Below are positions 22,577-32,356 of a DNA stretch of 64,000 bases, one piece after another. The stretch is from contig NZ_JBHJHP010000007.1 in assembly GCF_042219855.1 (NCBI RefSeq), positions 1-64,000 on the forward strand. The letters are read 5' to 3'. The stretch is from JBHJHP01 sp042219855. GTDB taxonomy: Bacteria; Bacteroidota; Bacteroidia; Bacteroidales; UBA5342. The position numbers and the translations under genes were made by a program. The notes under the pieces are model-generated. The model did not search any database and had not been told where the DNA came from. It was given only the letters and a program-made list of their open reading frames with translations. How positions within the stretch are numbered: position 1 is the first letter of the stretch; each line of letters starts with the position of its first letter.

Positions 22577-25396
22577 TTACTGGTTAGACGAAAAATTAAA
22601 ATACAGGGTCATCTGCTGACTTCTGGTTCGCCAGTCATCAAAAGGTCCGTAATCAAAGAATTTATTCTTTTGTCCTGAAGGCCCGAGGTTTGACGGGGCA
22701 TTTGTTTTGGTACCTATCGGTGGAATAGCCTGCATAAATGAGATATCACCTCCGGGGAATACCGGTGTCACCCGCTCAACAACCGGATCCGGATTAGCCG
22801 GTGTATATAACCTCAGGTAAACATCATCGGTAGAAGTTGCCACAGTAAACGACTGCTCTTTCGATTGAATTTCTGCCCAGTACATATTTGCGTGATAGCC
22901 TTTAAATTCGGGATACACAATGGGCTCAACCGATGTAATGGTATTATTATAATCCTTTTGCCAGACACCAAATTCCACACCCTGTGTCCGGTTTTTCCAA
23001 ACACGGTATGGCCCGTTCCCAAGCCACTTAACACCTTGTATCAAATCTTCAGGATATGAAAAATTCACGCCCATCATATCGAAATGGACATCGTATTTTT
23101 CAGGCATATAATAAATATGCACCTTTGCCCAGCCATTCGGGTAAAAGGTCCAGGTAAACTGCTTTATGCGCGATTGTTTTTCGTCAAAATTTACCTGTAA
23201 AAGGATACTATCCCGGAACGTTTCAACGGTAATATGCTTGAATACAGCTATTCCGGCGCTCAGTTCCGGCCCCTGTTTAAAAGGAATTTCACCCTTCCCG
23301 TTTTCCACTTTTTTAAGGAGACCATCCGCTTTACCAATAGTAAACTCAATCTCAGCAGCATTAATCACATAGGCATTACCGGTTTCTGTAAGTTTCAGAT
23401 GATCCGATACAGGCGTTTTATTTATAAGTTTTTCAGCAACATCTGCAGCAATAACCAAGGGGTAATTCCATGTATACAATGTTTTGCCTCGTGAGTCAGT
23501 TGCCGTAATCCCGAGCACATCAAATTCCTTCCAGTTTTCCGGAACAGGGATTTCAAGGATGCCCTTCTCATTTGGCTCAAGATCAGGAGATGGAATGCTT
23601 CCCGAACGTTCTATGTGGGTATCCTTTCCTTTGGGGTCTGGCAAAGTCTCCAGTTTCCAGTTAAAGGTACATTTATTCAGGTTGGTGTAAAGATACCGGT
23701 TTTCAATGCCTATCTTTTTATTCCATAACGGTGTAATTTCCAACGGTTCCAACAGAACCGGCGACCAAATCTCCTTAATGGCATAATAACTGGCCTCTTT
23801 CTCAAGTTTAGGTCCCAGAATACCATCAGCACCGTGCTCTACATCCGTATCATACACCTCACCTTCCTTATCGGTCCGCAAAATACCCTGGTCGAAAAGA
23901 TCCCAGAGAAACCCTCCTGCGGCTTTTGGCTTTTTCCATATATATTCCCAAAAATCGTACAACCCGGCACCGTGTCCGCCATCATACAGGCCATGCAGAA
24001 ATTCGGTTGGAAAGGTGATCAGTCGTCCGTTCCAGTACGTATCAGCGCCGTAGTCGTATCCGCGGTAGTGTTGCGTGGCTATGCCATTGTGTTCCATCCA
24101 GGGATAAATCACCAGTCTGTTTTGTATATCATATCTGGCAAACAAAGCATCAAAAGAAGGATTATGGCCGCCCTCGTTGCCATTATCCCACATCACAATG
24201 GAAGGATGATTCACATCATGCACGACCATTTCCTTCAGCAGTTCGCCGCCAACTTCATTATCGTAGGCCGCGTGCCATCCTGCAATTTCATCCAGCACAA
24301 AAAGCCCCAGGGAATCACACACATCAAGAAAATGACCATCCGGTGGATAGTGCGACATCCGGACTGCGTTCATGTTCATGGATTTCATCAGCTCCACATC
24401 TTCAATACTAATAGCTTTACCGGATGCTCTTCCGTATTGTGAGCGAAACGTATGCCGGTTTACACCCTTAAATTTCACTTTAACCCCGTTCACATAAATC
24501 CCGTCTCTTGGCCGGATGTCTATAGTCCGGAAACCGAACCGGGTCATTATCTCATGAATGGTTTTTCCATTGGATTTCAGTTCAATTTTCAGGTTATACA
24601 AATTTGGATCTTCCGGATTCCAGCGTTTAATGTCTTTTAAAAGCGTATGCAGTTGAACCTTATTAATCCCTTTGGTTAGTTCTGAAGAAAAAGGCTCTCC
24701 CACCGCTTTGCCATCGAGCGTATAAACACTGGCTGAAATTTTATCAGCCTTTGTTGCATTATTCAGAAAAACATCTGCTTTAAGTGCTCCATCCGCTTTG
24801 GCATCTATTGCAACGCGTTCAATGTTTTGCAATGGCTTGGCTTCGAGGTATACCGGTCGAAAAATACCGCCGAAAATCCAGTAGTCTCCTTTGCGTTCAG
24901 CTTTATTTACGGATTCATTGGCAGATTGTTTTGACACTTTTACTTCAAGCAGATTAGCCTGTCCGTATTTCAACAATTTACCAATATTATAGCGGAACGC
25001 ATAAAATGCGCCCTGATGCACCGGTCCGGCTGATCTGCCGTTAATCTTAACTTCTGTATCCGTCATGGAACCTTCAAAAACAATCTCTACGTGCTTTTTC
25101 TTCCAGTCTGCCGGTACAGTGAATGTGTATTTATACAGTCCCTTTTCCGAACTTTGAACTTTATCTCTGCCATAATTATAGTTCCCAAAACCCTCCTGTT
25201 CCCAGTTAGATGGCACCGGAATGGTTGTCCATTCCCCTGAATTCTGCCCTTCTGTGCAAAAAAACTGCCAGTCCACCGTATTATCAACACCTGTTCCGGA
25301 CAGGTACTTCTGCTCTGTTTCCTGCGCTACTGAGTTTATCAGAATGCATAACAGGAAAATGTGAGTCAACAGTATTGGCTTTTTTACACGCATCAT
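22577..25396 (-). CDS. GH2 glycosidase (LacZ-like layout)
   Basis: The start chosen here is the ATG of MMRVKKP; an upstream extension opens with GTG and would bury the signal peptide. The roughly 940-residue product has a signal peptide, a jelly-roll sugar-binding domain (ADWKKKHVEIVFEG), Ig-like domains, a TIM barrel from about residue 300 (YVNGVKVKFKGVNRH) and a large C-terminal beta-sandwich as in LacZ. The acid/base Glu lies in DNGNEGG (about 405) and the nucleophile Glu in FPTEFLHG (about 464). The usual GNE motif is preceded by Asp-Asn and not Ser-Leu, a deviation that may reflect substrate. Beta-galactosidase or beta-glucuronidase on a pectin side chain is likely. Confidence 0.85.
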   Translation of the reverse strand: MMRVKKPILLTHIFLLCILINSVAQETEQKYLSGTGVDNTVDWQFFCTEGQNSGEWTTIPVPSNWEQEGFGNYNYGRDKVQSSEKGLYKYTFTVPADWKKKHVEIVFEGSMTDTEVKINGRSAGPVHQGAFYAFRYNIGKLLKYGQANLLEVKVSKQSANESVNKAERKGDYWIFGGIFRPVYLEAKPLQNIERVAIDAKADGALKADVFLNNATKADKISASVYTLDGKAVGEPFSSELTKGINKVQLHTLLKDIKRWNPEDPNLYNLKIELKSNGKTIHEIMTRFGFRTIDIRPRDGIYVNGVKVKFKGVNRHTFRSQYGRASGKAISIEDVELMKSMNMNAVRMSHYPPDGHFLDVCDSLGLFVLDEIAGWHAAYDNEVGGELLKEMVVHDVNHPSIVMWDNGNEGGHNPSFDALFARYDIQNRLVIYPWMEHNGIATQHYRGYDYGADTYWNGRLITFPTEFLHGLYDGGHGAGLYDFWEYIWKKPKAAGGFLWDLFDQGILRTDKEGEVYDTDVEHGADGILGPKLEKEASYYAIKEIWSPVLLEPLEITPLWNKKIGIENRYLYTNLNKCTFNWKLETLPDPKGKDTHIERSGSIPSPDLEPNEKGILEIPVPENWKEFDVLGITATDSRGKTLYTWNYPLVIAADVAEKLINKTPVSDHLKLTETGNAYVINAAEIEFTIGKADGLLKKVENGKGEIPFKQGPELSAGIAVFKHITVETFRDSILLQVNFDEKQSRIKQFTWTFYPNGWAKVHIYYMPEKYDVHFDMMGVNFSYPEDLIQGVKWLGNGPYRVWKNRTQGVEFGVWQKDYNNTITSVEPIVYPEFKGYHANMYWAEIQSKEQSFTVATSTDDVYLRLYTPANPDPVVERVTPVFPGGDISFMQAIPPIGTKTNAPSNLGPSGQKNKFFDYGPFDDWRTRSQQMTLYFNFSSNQ

Positions 25397-25538
25397 TTTA
25401 TAATATTTTACAGCTTTTATAAATCTCCCCACTCACCCTTCTTTTCCCTGAAGGGATCTGCCCACGCAACTTCCTCTTTCCGCGTGTCGCCGAAGCTATA
25501 GCGGAGGAGCAAGAGGACTTCGGGTAAAATAACGATAT
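25397..25538. other. short intergenic region with GC-rich imperfect hairpin
   Basis: The 142 bases between the GH2 and esterase genes hold CCGAAGCTATAGCGGAGGAG and flanking TTCCTCTT/AAGAGGA arms, the kind of repeat fragment seen between Bacteroidota genes. No promoter consensus or open frame is evident. Confidence 0.4.
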
Positions 25539-26948
25539 TTATTTTTCACTCTTTTCATGAGAACCTAAAACCCGATTAGCCACTTTCTCAAGAGTTTCGA
25601 AGCTTTTCAGTGCGTCATGCGGTAGTTTTTCTACCTTATTATCAAAAACATACAACTCCTTCTCATCTTCCACTACAATACGGGATTCATCAAAACTACC
25701 GTCTGCGTTCTTCACTTTAGATGTATCAAGATTCAGATGCTTTGCCATAAAACTGTACATGGCCAGACGTTTTGAAATGCCATAATCATGACCTTCATCC
25801 GGTAGGTGCACGTTCTTCACATTATCCGTTTTTCCATAAAATCCGTAAATCCTCTGAACGAAAGGATATTCATACTCAGGTACATGGTTCGACCAGTCAC
25901 CTCCATCGCTTATGATCAGCATGGGCTTCGGTGCAAACATGGCAGCCATCTCCACATTATTGGTTCCGCCTCCGCACAGATGAACCGGTTGTCCGCTTTC
26001 ACAGGGACAGCCACCGTAGAAATAACAGGAGAGCATCACTACAGGAACACTCACCGTAAACCGGTCATCAATGGCGCCCATCAGCATGGTGTGGCTGCCT
26101 CCTCCGGATCCACCGGTAATACCTACCCTCGTTGGATCAGCTTCTTTCATGGACAATAAATAATCCAAAATTCTCAGGCTGTTGAGCACCTGCATGGTTT
26201 GCGCCAGACTGCGCCGATGGCTTTCATCGCCATATTGCAACGCACTTTCTCCCCAGGCAAACAGATCGTAAGTCGCTACAATTGCGCCCATCTGTGCCAG
26301 CATCGCGGCCCTGGTTTGCATATCTTTATTATATCGACCTTTTGAAAAATGTCCGTTGGGACTTAATATCACCGGAACTTTTCCCGATATTTTCACAGGT
26401 TTATATAGGGATCCCATGACATAAGCGCCCGGCAAAACTTCCAATGCAAAATTCTCCACGCGGTAGTTCTTATATTTTCGCTTGTTGACGATTACCGGCT
26501 TTGAATCCGGCCAATCTGGTTTGTGCGATATTCTTAAGGCTTCAAGGAAACACTGCCGCAATTCTGCTTTTCGGGTTTCCCATTCATCCTTGTTGTCATA
26601 CAATTTTTTCAGGTAGTCCAGCTTTTCAACCCCATCCTCCAGGCTGGTCCTGTAATATTTATAATCGGTGATCCGGTATAAGCTATCGTTTTGTTTCTCA
26701 AAGGTCAGATCAAACGGAGAAAGCACCCGTATTAAAGTTTCTTCAAGAGAAGGACGAAACCGCCATTCTGCATAGGTGAGTGTTTTACCTTTTACCTTAC
26801 TTCCTGCATAACTCAGTTCAACATGGTATTGTTTGGAAATCTCCTGTAAAACACGGTCAAGGGATTCTGCATATCTGGAATCAGAATTCTGAGCCGTTGC
26901 CGTAAGCAATACAACTAAAAATGCAAGTATAGATGCTAAATTTTTCAT
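25539..26948 (-). CDS. STN domain-alpha/beta hydrolase fusion, candidate pectin (methyl or acetyl) esterase
   Basis: The start is the ATG of MKNLASIL; the longer frame overlaps the upstream gene. After a signal peptide (1-20), residues about 28-95 form an STN (secretin/TonB N-terminal) domain: VLQEISKQYHVELSY, KGKTLTYAEW, SLEETLIRVL, DSLYRITDY. The rest is an alpha/beta hydrolase of the acetyl-xylan-esterase type with nucleophile elbow GGSGGG, an Asp in ISDGGDW and the catalytic His in PDEGHDYG. Known relatives include CE19, whose Bacteroides founder is an RG-II pectin methylesterase with the same fold, and CE7-like deacetylases. STN domains normally belong to TonB-dependent receptors or secretins, so this fusion is odd. 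Confidence 0.75.
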   Translation of the reverse strand: MKNLASILAFLVVLLTATAQNSDSRYAESLDRVLQEISKQYHVELSYAGSKVKGKTLTYAEWRFRPSLEETLIRVLSPFDLTFEKQNDSLYRITDYKYYRTSLEDGVEKLDYLKKLYDNKDEWETRKAELRQCFLEALRISHKPDWPDSKPVIVNKRKYKNYRVENFALEVLPGAYVMGSLYKPVKISGKVPVILSPNGHFSKGRYNKDMQTRAAMLAQMGAIVATYDLFAWGESALQYGDESHRRSLAQTMQVLNSLRILDYLLSMKEADPTRVGITGGSGGGSHTMLMGAIDDRFTVSVPVVMLSCYFYGGCPCESGQPVHLCGGGTNNVEMAAMFAPKPMLIISDGGDWSNHVPEYEYPFVQRIYGFYGKTDNVKNVHLPDEGHDYGISKRLAMYSFMAKHLNLDTSKVKNADGSFDESRIVVEDEKELYVFDNKVEKLPHDALKSFETLEKVANRVLGSHEKSEK

Positions 26949-26955
26949 ACTTCGT

Positions 26956-28050
26956 TTATTTCTCAGGCCATTTTTCATCCACAATTTTTGACAGTTTCAG
27001 TTTATCCGGATCCACTACCACATGTTTCATCTTTTCCCGTCGCCATGTATAAATGATGTGTACGAGTCCGTCTGAAGTCTGGATCACCGCCGGATACGAA
27101 TACTGACTTATCTCGGAATCTTCAAGCACCAGTGCGGCATACCAGGTTTTTCCATCTTTGGACACGGCCACATTCAAGGGCGTACGATGCCCTTTTGAAG
27201 CATTGATTGGCGTTGCAACATGATTGTATACTACCAGTTGTCGTCCATCAGCCAGTGTTACTGCATCGGTACCCGAATTATTATTTGGCAAGCCTGAAGG
27301 CTGCGTCAATGACCATGTTTTCCCGTTATCATCTGACCACGACGTGACAAGTACCGCATTTTTGCTGCGACAAAGAATCTGCAACCGGCCATCCGGGTAT
27401 GTCAGAACGCTTGGCTGAATAATACTGTGCACCTTATAATTATTAATGGCATCGGTCTTATCCCAGGTTTTTCCCCAATCCTTTGTAAATTCGAAATGAA
27501 CATTCCATCCATTTCCTTCTGTACTGGAGGGACATATCAGGGTTCCGTCTTCCAGCAATACCGGCTTGTTTTTTACCGGACCGATATAACCATCCGGTAA
27601 TTTCTGAGCCTCACTCCACGTTTCACCGTTATCGGAAGAACGCTTCATTACACCCCACCACTCCGATGGCTTAGGACCCACTTTGTAAAACAACAGCAAA
27701 TCACCGCCAGGCACCTGATACAATACCGGATTCCAGGTTGGATAGCGCAAGGTATCGTTGATGACACCATTAGCCACCTCCACGGATTTGCTCCATTTTC
27801 CATTCTTAAATTTGCTGAACCGAATGGTAACATCAGGATGCCGTTCGTATGTACCACCAAACCAGGCTGCAACCAGACCATCCGGTGTTTCGGCCAACGT
27901 ACCGGCATGACAGGACGGATACACATCCTTCTCGTATAAAAACTGGGCATCCACGATGCCTTTCTTCCATCTTCCTTCCATGGCCTGTAAACTAATCGTC
28001 ACAATTGATAATAATGTAACGGTCAGTATTTCGCTATTCATCTTCAACAT
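26956..28050 (-). CDS. sialidase-like six-bladed beta-propeller (BNR/Asp-box) protein
   Basis: The 364-residue product has a signal peptide (about 1-23, LQA-ME). Asp boxes of the SxDxGxTW type are visible: SSDNGETWS, TKDWGKTWD, SDDNGKTWS and SKDGKTW. CHAGTLAETPDGLVAAWFGGT at the first blade is typical of the BNR_2 sialidase-like family rather than classical sialidases. RG-II carries the keto acids Kdo and DHA, which are chemically like sialic acid, and GH33-type enzymes release Kdo in Bacteroides. A Kdo- or related hydrolase is therefore plausible, but the catalytic Arg triad was not verified. It lies 7 bases upstream of the esterase gene. Confidence 0.7.
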   Translation of the reverse strand: MLKMNSEILTVTLLSIVTISLQAMEGRWKKGIVDAQFLYEKDVYPSCHAGTLAETPDGLVAAWFGGTYERHPDVTIRFSKFKNGKWSKSVEVANGVINDTLRYPTWNPVLYQVPGGDLLLFYKVGPKPSEWWGVMKRSSDNGETWSEAQKLPDGYIGPVKNKPVLLEDGTLICPSSTEGNGWNVHFEFTKDWGKTWDKTDAINNYKVHSIIQPSVLTYPDGRLQILCRSKNAVLVTSWSDDNGKTWSLTQPSGLPNNNSGTDAVTLADGRQLVVYNHVATPINASKGHRTPLNVAVSKDGKTWYAALVLEDSEISQYSYPAVIQTSDGLVHIIYTWRREKMKHVVVDPDKLKLSKIVDEKWPEK

Positions 28051-28088
28051 TTTTTAAGCTTTTCCATTTTATACCTCCCCCATTTATT

Positions 28089-28111
28089 CCCCCTCCTGGA
28101 TCAGGAGGGGG
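28089..28111. terminator. strong GC-rich hairpin, possible terminator or repeat
   Basis: The arms CCCCCTCCTG and CAGGAGGGGG are perfect 10-base inverted repeats around GAT. It lies in the 271-base gap 28051-28321 between the DUF3826 and sialidase-like genes. No T-run follows on the minus strand, so attenuation rather than full termination is likely. The gap also has TCTTGTGTCTTGTATC-like repeats near 28280-28320. Confidence 0.5.
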
Positions 28112-28321
28112 CCGGGGCGATTCTATAATTTTATTTCTATAAAGATTTCAACAAAAGATTATTACTAATATAAACACTCCGTACTGACACTTCTGACTGC
28201 ACGCCTTCTTCACGTTTTTAAAACCTCCGTCCCGATAAATATCGTGACCAGCTTCTTACAAAGTAGGACGTATCATATGTCTTGATTCTTGTGTCTTGTA
28301 TCTAATGTCTTGTCTGATATC

Positions 28322-28981
28322 TTACTGCTGCTTCTTTTTCTCTTCCCTTATTCTCTTCACGAAAGCCTTATACAATGCACGCCAGTCGCGACCATTGCTG
28401 ATCAGATACTGCTCACACTTCGTTTTATAAATCTCGAACACGGCAGAGATCTCTTTCATGTTTTTATAATCCACTGCCATTTCGCGGGCTTCTTTAAGAT
28501 AGCTCAGCAATCTGGCTGCTTCTTCATCGGTGAGATCCGGTACAATAGCACGATAACCCTTCATGGTAAAAGCAACTTTACCGACGGTATACTTATCCAG
28601 AATAGCCTCAACCTGTTCCTCAGTCAGATCTTTACGCAAACCATTCATCAGATCTTCATGATATGACGAAGGCTGCGCTGAATCGGCTATCATTTGCCTG
28701 TCCTGATCAGTCAGTTTATCACCGGTTCGGGGATTGACACCGGCCGGAACTGTAGTGAACGGATGTTCATTATGCCAGGTCCGGATTGCTGTCAGATGTT
28801 CAGCCACAACTTTTATAACCCGGTCTTCTTTGGCTTTATCATTCAGTTCAAGTGACTGAACCCACTCTGTTGCCTTTTTTTCCTGGTCTGTCATTTCCTT
28901 CTCTGTCTGGCCTTTTGTGCTAAGCCCCAGAATTAAAAATAATCCCATAAAAAAAATCACTCTTAAACGTGTACTTTTCAT
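28322..28981 (-). CDS. DUF3826 protein, secreted
   Basis: The 219-residue protein has a signal peptide (about 1-23, ending STKG-QT). The mature part shows the family pattern: WVQSLELNDKAKEDRVIKVV, a HLTAIRTWHNEHPFTTVPAG block, LTEEQVEAILDKYTVGKVAF, IVPDLTDEEAARLL and SNGRDWRALYKAFV. DUF3826 proteins are helical, of unknown function, and regularly sit in pectin or hemicellulose loci. The gene lies 18 bases after the GH143-GH142 gene on the same strand. A shorter relative is at 6225-6887. Confidence 0.88.
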   Translation of the reverse strand: MKSTRLRVIFFMGLFLILGLSTKGQTEKEMTDQEKKATEWVQSLELNDKAKEDRVIKVVAEHLTAIRTWHNEHPFTTVPAGVNPRTGDKLTDQDRQMIADSAQPSSYHEDLMNGLRKDLTEEQVEAILDKYTVGKVAFTMKGYRAIVPDLTDEEAARLLSYLKEAREMAVDYKNMKEISAVFEIYKTKCEQYLISNGRDWRALYKAFVKRIREEKKKQQ

Positions 28982-28999
28982 TTCGTTTGTATTTTAGAA

Positions 29000-31900
29000 T
29001 TACTTATTCATATCACATATTAAGCGTCCCAGATCAGTTCTTCTGCCAATTTCCTTTCCATCAATCAGCACAATTAATCCTTTTCCAAGCTTATATTTGT
29101 CACCTGTTTTATCCCAGATAATGGTGAGATTTTTGCCGTGATAATTGACCCTGTCCAGGCAGAACCAGTCCCATTTATCCTTCGGGATCAGCGGGTTCAA
29201 CTCCACTTTATCGTCTGCCCTGGGGCGGAGTCCAGCCAATCCGGTAATAAGCAGATCATTGAACGTGGAATGGTTGTAATACCTGCTTCGCTCCTGATCT
29301 CCTTTCAGCCAGTAACCGGTTATTTCATCCAGATATTCGCCGATGTACGGCCGGCCGCGATAATACTGAGATTCCACGTAGGTTTCAAGCAGGTCAAAAT
29401 ATACCGAGTCATTCACCTCGCTCTGGTCATAATTATTCAACAGGTTCGCCATGCCAGTTAAGGTCTGTGAAGTGGCAAACGGCCATACAGCACCATCCCA
29501 CTCACATTTGCAACAACCGTGGGTACGGAAATCAGGATGCCGCTGTTCTGCTGTTGTAATACCAAAGGGAGCCAGAAATCCTCCCGGATCAGTTATCTGA
29601 GTCCATGCTTTCTCATAACCTTTTTCCGGCAAATTAAAGTACCATGGAATAAAACCAATCTCTTCCCTGACATTTGCAAATCCCCCCTCCTCCTTCACGG
29701 TCTCAAAGAAATCGGCTTCAGGGTTCCATAGATTCTCCTCCACCAGCTGTCTTAAGGTATCTGCTTTAGCAGCATACAAGGTTTCCCATGCTTTATTTCC
29801 GGCTAGTTCTGCCATTTTTGAAATGGCAACCGCATTACCGTACATGTAACTGTTAATGGTTGGACGGTCATTTTTTACGCGCCGTCCACCCGAGATCTGT
29901 TCCTCCATTCCATCTTTCACATCTTCCTGCCAGAACATGCCGGACGGTTTACGGCGTTCTGCTTCCCACCGGCGATAATCCGCTTCCAGGTCGGGCAGCA
30001 TATTTACAATAAACGCACTGTCTTTTGTCAGAAGGTAATAGTTATAAACTGCATCGGGTGTCCAGCTGCTGAATTTATGCAGTTTACTCATGGGTTTTCC
30101 ATCATTGCCACGATACCAGACCTCCAGATTTTGCTTAAGATATTCTGAATTATGCAACCAGCGTGATTCATAGGTATGATGGCCTATGGCACAGGCAATC
30201 AGGTTGTATTTATCTGCATAGGATCGCTGCACCAGAAATTCAGTAATGGCATAACCTACCGGCGTTTGTTCAATATGTTTTCTAAGGGTCCACCATCGGT
30301 AATAAAACATCTCTTCGAAGTTATCCTGCGGACATTCAAACAAGGGAATATTGGCCTTCATCCATTCCCACGATTCGGAATTCGGGATCAACTGTACAAT
30401 GTTTTCATCTTCCATGCGGTTGAAATAGTCCACGTAATGTTTAAAATCATCCGCATTTAGCACATAGCCCTGATGATCAACAGGCAGTGTTTTTGTTTTA
30501 AGGGAATAAATCCTGTAAACGGCTTCTTTATCCGGTTTCCCGTCCTGCTTTACATCAAAATCCTGGTCAGTTGGCGTATCCACATTGGGAAAACGTCTTA
30601 TTTCACCTGTTCTGAACACAATACTTTGCACCTCGTGAACAGGTTCAAAACAAAGGCCTTTTGCTTTGTGCTTCCCATTGACATAAATATCGTAAAAGCG
30701 ATTATCCACAGTAGCCTCAATACGAATGTCATAAATTTTTACAGGTTCATATGGCATGATATTTCGTAAGCGATAACCGGCTTTATGTTTTAAATAACCG
30801 TCACTGTCAAAAATCAATCGGAGTGTTCCGGTGTTTTTATTATCCTGCAATTCTACCTGCAGAACACCATGATTATTCTGTTCCGGTTTGATCGCAAATT
30901 CCACGCTCACATTTTTCTGTTGAGGGAACAAGCGGGTGGCTTTGGCATAGTCAAACGGATCTTTGTCATGCAGTGTCAGACACTGCTTCCCTTCTACGTC
31001 GTTTTCAACTTTAACGCGTGCCCAAACCGGACTGTAAATATTCCACTTTTCAAAAGCTGATCCGGATCCTGTTGCTGTAAACTCATCATCAGCCTGCTCT
31101 GTTGCTTCTGACCTTATCGGAACAGGTATTTCAGACACCCAGATATCTTCCTTATTCATGCTGTACGTAACCCACAGATTTCCATCCGGAGGCGTTCCGT
31201 TTGTTTCCTGAATTCCGCGCACATACTGTGGCCCGTACGATTTATAATTACCACCATAACGCATGGTGGATATCTCTCCGTTGACCAGCAACAGGTTCGT
31301 ATATTTCAGTCCGTCATCACTTACAGAAACGGCCAGTGGCCAGCGAAAATCTGACGGATTATAGACCGTAGCATACCGCCCATCAGAGGTAAGCTGTCCC
31401 CAGATTTTGGCATTGCTGTTTACAAATCCGGGGGCTCTCACAGGTTGTGTCCATGTATGCCCCTGATCATCACTAATGGCTGTAAGGGCGTGTTTCCACA
31501 AGCCGACAACCTTTCCATCCGGCAGGTGATAATAACAAAATGCCTTGTAATCTTTTTGTATCGGGATCAAGGGATCATTACGGTCTGCTTCTTCATTCCA
31601 CTGCTGCTGGACCAGCGGGTTCGACAACATTTCCTCACAGGCCTTCCTCAGCCCCTTGTCTTTACTCTTTGTATAAAACGGATAATTTGTATTCTTTTTA
31701 TTCCATCCATGGTTATAACGGATAAAATAGATTGGTCCCCAAGTACCGTCTTTATAAATTTCCCTGACGACACGACCAATTCCATTCCCATCATTCGGAC
31801 TATCCTTTGCATTCATGGAAATGGCAATATATGCCAGCACAAACAACCTGTTGTCGGTTGATACATAAAATCCCATGCGCTGGTGATTGACCGACATCAG

Positions 31901-32335
31901 ATCCTTAGCCACATCTGTTCCGTTATCTTTTTTGGTTCCATCCGGTATCGGATATGGCGGAAAAACCACATCCGGTTCAGACCAGGTATACCCATCCTGT
32001 GAGCTTACTAAAAACGTTTGTCCCGGTGCAATATGTTCACCAACCGGATCGCTCAGGTATTCAAGAAAAAATGTATTGTTCCAGTAAGCCAGCATTGGTG
32101 CATGGTTGTATGTCCAGCCGTATCCATCAGCTATGTCCGGAAATTCACGGTTTGCCCGCATTACCTGTATGTTGTGCACACCCATGGCAGGCGGCAATTG
32201 TCCGTGATGATAATCCGGATTGTTGAGCGTTTCTCCCGTATAATGTGGTATGTCTATGTCCTGTGCATTTACCACAAAAACAATAAGTGATAAACAAACA
32301 GTAATTATGAATCTGATTTGATTTCTAAACAACAT
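29000..32335 (-). CDS. bimodular GH143-GH142-like enzyme (DHA hydrolase + beta-L-arabinofuranosidase)
   Basis: The ATG at 32335 is used; a TTG 9 bases upstream extends the frame. The roughly 1111-residue product has a signal peptide (about 1-25) and then a sialidase-like propeller (to about 405, with SSQDGYTWS and SDDQGHTWT Asp boxes), a LamG-like beta-sandwich (about 415-630) and an (alpha/alpha)6 domain (about 638-1040, with SSWTPDAVYNYYLL and FNDLLITGLAGLRPR). This two-enzyme layout and length match the Bacteroides RG-II protein whose N-terminus (GH143) frees DHA and whose C-terminus (GH142) frees beta-L-arabinofuranose from the same disaccharide. That makes RG-II the most likely substrate of the locus. 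Catalytic residues were not checked individually. Confidence 0.8.
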   Translation of the reverse strand: MLFRNQIRFIITVCLSLIVFVVNAQDIDIPHYTGETLNNPDYHHGQLPPAMGVHNIQVMRANREFPDIADGYGWTYNHAPMLAYWNNTFFLEYLSDPVGEHIAPGQTFLVSSQDGYTWSEPDVVFPPYPIPDGTKKDNGTDVAKDLMSVNHQRMGFYVSTDNRLFVLAYIAISMNAKDSPNDGNGIGRVVREIYKDGTWGPIYFIRYNHGWNKKNTNYPFYTKSKDKGLRKACEEMLSNPLVQQQWNEEADRNDPLIPIQKDYKAFCYYHLPDGKVVGLWKHALTAISDDQGHTWTQPVRAPGFVNSNAKIWGQLTSDGRYATVYNPSDFRWPLAVSVSDDGLKYTNLLLVNGEISTMRYGGNYKSYGPQYVRGIQETNGTPPDGNLWVTYSMNKEDIWVSEIPVPIRSEATEQADDEFTATGSGSAFEKWNIYSPVWARVKVENDVEGKQCLTLHDKDPFDYAKATRLFPQQKNVSVEFAIKPEQNNHGVLQVELQDNKNTGTLRLIFDSDGYLKHKAGYRLRNIMPYEPVKIYDIRIEATVDNRFYDIYVNGKHKAKGLCFEPVHEVQSIVFRTGEIRRFPNVDTPTDQDFDVKQDGKPDKEAVYRIYSLKTKTLPVDHQGYVLNADDFKHYVDYFNRMEDENIVQLIPNSESWEWMKANIPLFECPQDNFEEMFYYRWWTLRKHIEQTPVGYAITEFLVQRSYADKYNLIACAIGHHTYESRWLHNSEYLKQNLEVWYRGNDGKPMSKLHKFSSWTPDAVYNYYLLTKDSAFIVNMLPDLEADYRRWEAERRKPSGMFWQEDVKDGMEEQISGGRRVKNDRPTINSYMYGNAVAISKMAELAGNKAWETLYAAKADTLRQLVEENLWNPEADFFETVKEEGGFANVREEIGFIPWYFNLPEKGYEKAWTQITDPGGFLAPFGITTAEQRHPDFRTHGCCKCEWDGAVWPFATSQTLTGMANLLNNYDQSEVNDSVYFDLLETYVESQYYRGRPYIGEYLDEITGYWLKGDQERSRYYNHSTFNDLLITGLAGLRPRADDKVELNPLIPKDKWDWFCLDRVNYHGKNLTIIWDKTGDKYKLGKGLIVLIDGKEIGRRTDLGRLICDMNK

Positions 32336-32356
32336 CTGCTCCAATTTTTATTCCAC

